A DNA stretch of 6,259 nucleotides from Fidelibacterota bacterium (GTDB lineage Bacteria; Fidelibacterota; Marinisomatia; Marinisomatales; S15-B10): assembly GCA_002691365.1 (NCBI GenBank), contig NZHL01000014.1, positions 1 to 6,259 of the forward strand. Reading direction: 5' to 3'. Positions 5,939 to 6,259 of this stretch are shown in pieces (position 1 is the stretch's first letter; every line of letters starts with the position of its first letter). The position numbers were made by a program, and so were the translations under genes. The notes under the pieces are model-generated. The model made no database searches. It saw nothing but the letters and a program-made list of their open reading frames with translations, and was not told the origin of the DNA.

Positions 5939-6259
5939 TCAAATTGGGTATAACCGGTGGAATTGGATCTGGTAAAACAACAGTTAGCAAAGAGTTTGCA
6001 AAACTCGGTGGGTATCATATAAATGCGGATAATGAAGCAAAGAATTTATTAATTAGAAATAAAATAATAAAAAATAAAATAATCAATGAATTTGGAAATG
6101 ATATTTTAAATGAAAAAAACCAAATTGACTTATACAAACTATCTAAAAAAGGATTTTTAAATAAAAAAAATCAACTTTTACTTAATTCAATAATTCATCC
6201 TAAAGTTACTTTATTTATTGAAAATCTTTTTAATATCATGAAATATCAATATAAAAAAA
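5935..6259 (+). CDS. coaE: Dephospho-CoA kinase (5' part, cut by window end)
   Basis: An open frame of 108 codons with no stop before the window ends. CoaE phosphorylates the ribose 3' hydroxyl of dephospho-CoA with ATP, the last step of coenzyme A synthesis, in the cytoplasm. The N-terminus reads MIKLGITGGIGSGKTTVSK, with Walker A GGIGSGKT at residues 8-15. HINADNEAK (28-36) corresponds to the family's DAD-containing motif, with Asn30 in place of the first Asp and D32 kept. FGNDIL (53-58) and IIHPKV (86-91) are further family signatures. The full family length is about 200 residues, so about half is missing. The start overlaps the adk stop as ATGA, which strongly suggests translational coupling. 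Residues 42-51 (NKIIKNKIIN) come from a small 15-base tandem duplication. Confidence 0.93.
   Translation, partial: MIKLGITGGIGSGKTTVSKEFAKLGGYHINADNEAKNLLIRNKIIKNKIINEFGNDILNEKNQIDLYKLSKKGFLNKKNQLLLNSIIHPKVTLFIENLFNIMKYQYKK
6057..6083 (+). repeat. Short 15-base-period tandem repeat inside coaE
   Basis: AAATAAAATAAT occurs at 6057-6068 and again at 6072-6083, a 15-base period encoding the near-repeat NKIIK/NKIIN. It keeps the reading frame and lies between the substrate motif and FGNDIL. In such AT-rich sequence it may be simple low complexity. Confidence 0.6.

Noticed and set aside
1..6259. CRISPR array, tRNA or rRNA gene, insertion sequence, or Pycsar cyclase
   Set aside because: No spaced direct repeats, cloverleaf-like sequence, transposase motifs or nucleotidyl cyclase motifs were seen on either strand.

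Overview
The window is very AT-rich bacterial DNA, roughly a quarter to 30% G+C by eye. Codons strongly favour A/T endings, there are many A and T homopolymers, spacing is tight, and most starts lack a clear Shine-Dalgarno sequence. Secreted proteins show a Gram-negative layout: a Sec signal followed by Gln at the mature end, a lipoprotein, and a probable outer-membrane barrel ending in Phe. Together this suggests a streamlined marine-type Gram-negative, most likely in the Bacteroidota/FCB neighbourhood (for example Marinimicrobia/SAR406). That assignment is inference; no taxonomic marker here settles it. There is no mobile element, CRISPR array, tRNA or rRNA that I can see.

Layout from left to right. 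(1) Positions 1-300 hold the 3' end of an arsenate reductase of the low-molecular-weight phosphatase fold. (2) Positions 374-1505 hold a two-gene unit: a small three-helix membrane protein resembling the Pycsar effector PycTM (DUF5706-like), then 4 bases later a TTG-initiated lipoprotein with a short collagen-like Gly-X-Y tract. It ends at a perfect 32-base palindrome (1504-1535) that can terminate transcription from both sides. (3) Positions 1562-2263, minus strand, encode an unassigned exported protein, probably an outer-membrane beta-barrel. (4) A 136-base divergent intergenic region (2264-2399) must carry promoters for both sides. (5) Positions 2400-6259, plus strand, form a compact operon: a secreted M23 metallopeptidase with a long beta-rich extension, a rhomboid intramembrane protease, adenylate kinase (adk), and the 5' part of dephospho-CoA kinase (coaE), which runs off the end of the window. 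Junctions in this operon are 1-base overlap, 0-base abutment and 4-base overlap.

How the genes fit together. The right-hand operon mixes cell-envelope proteolysis (M23, rhomboid) with core nucleotide and cofactor metabolism (Adk, CoaE). This is probably a housekeeping operon in a compact genome rather than one pathway. The accessory-looking part is the PycTM-like/collagen-like pair. PycTM proteins are membrane effectors of cyclic-pyrimidine anti-phage systems, but no cyclase lies in the visible sequence. It is either an effector separated from its cyclase, which could lie upstream of position 1, or a family member with another job.
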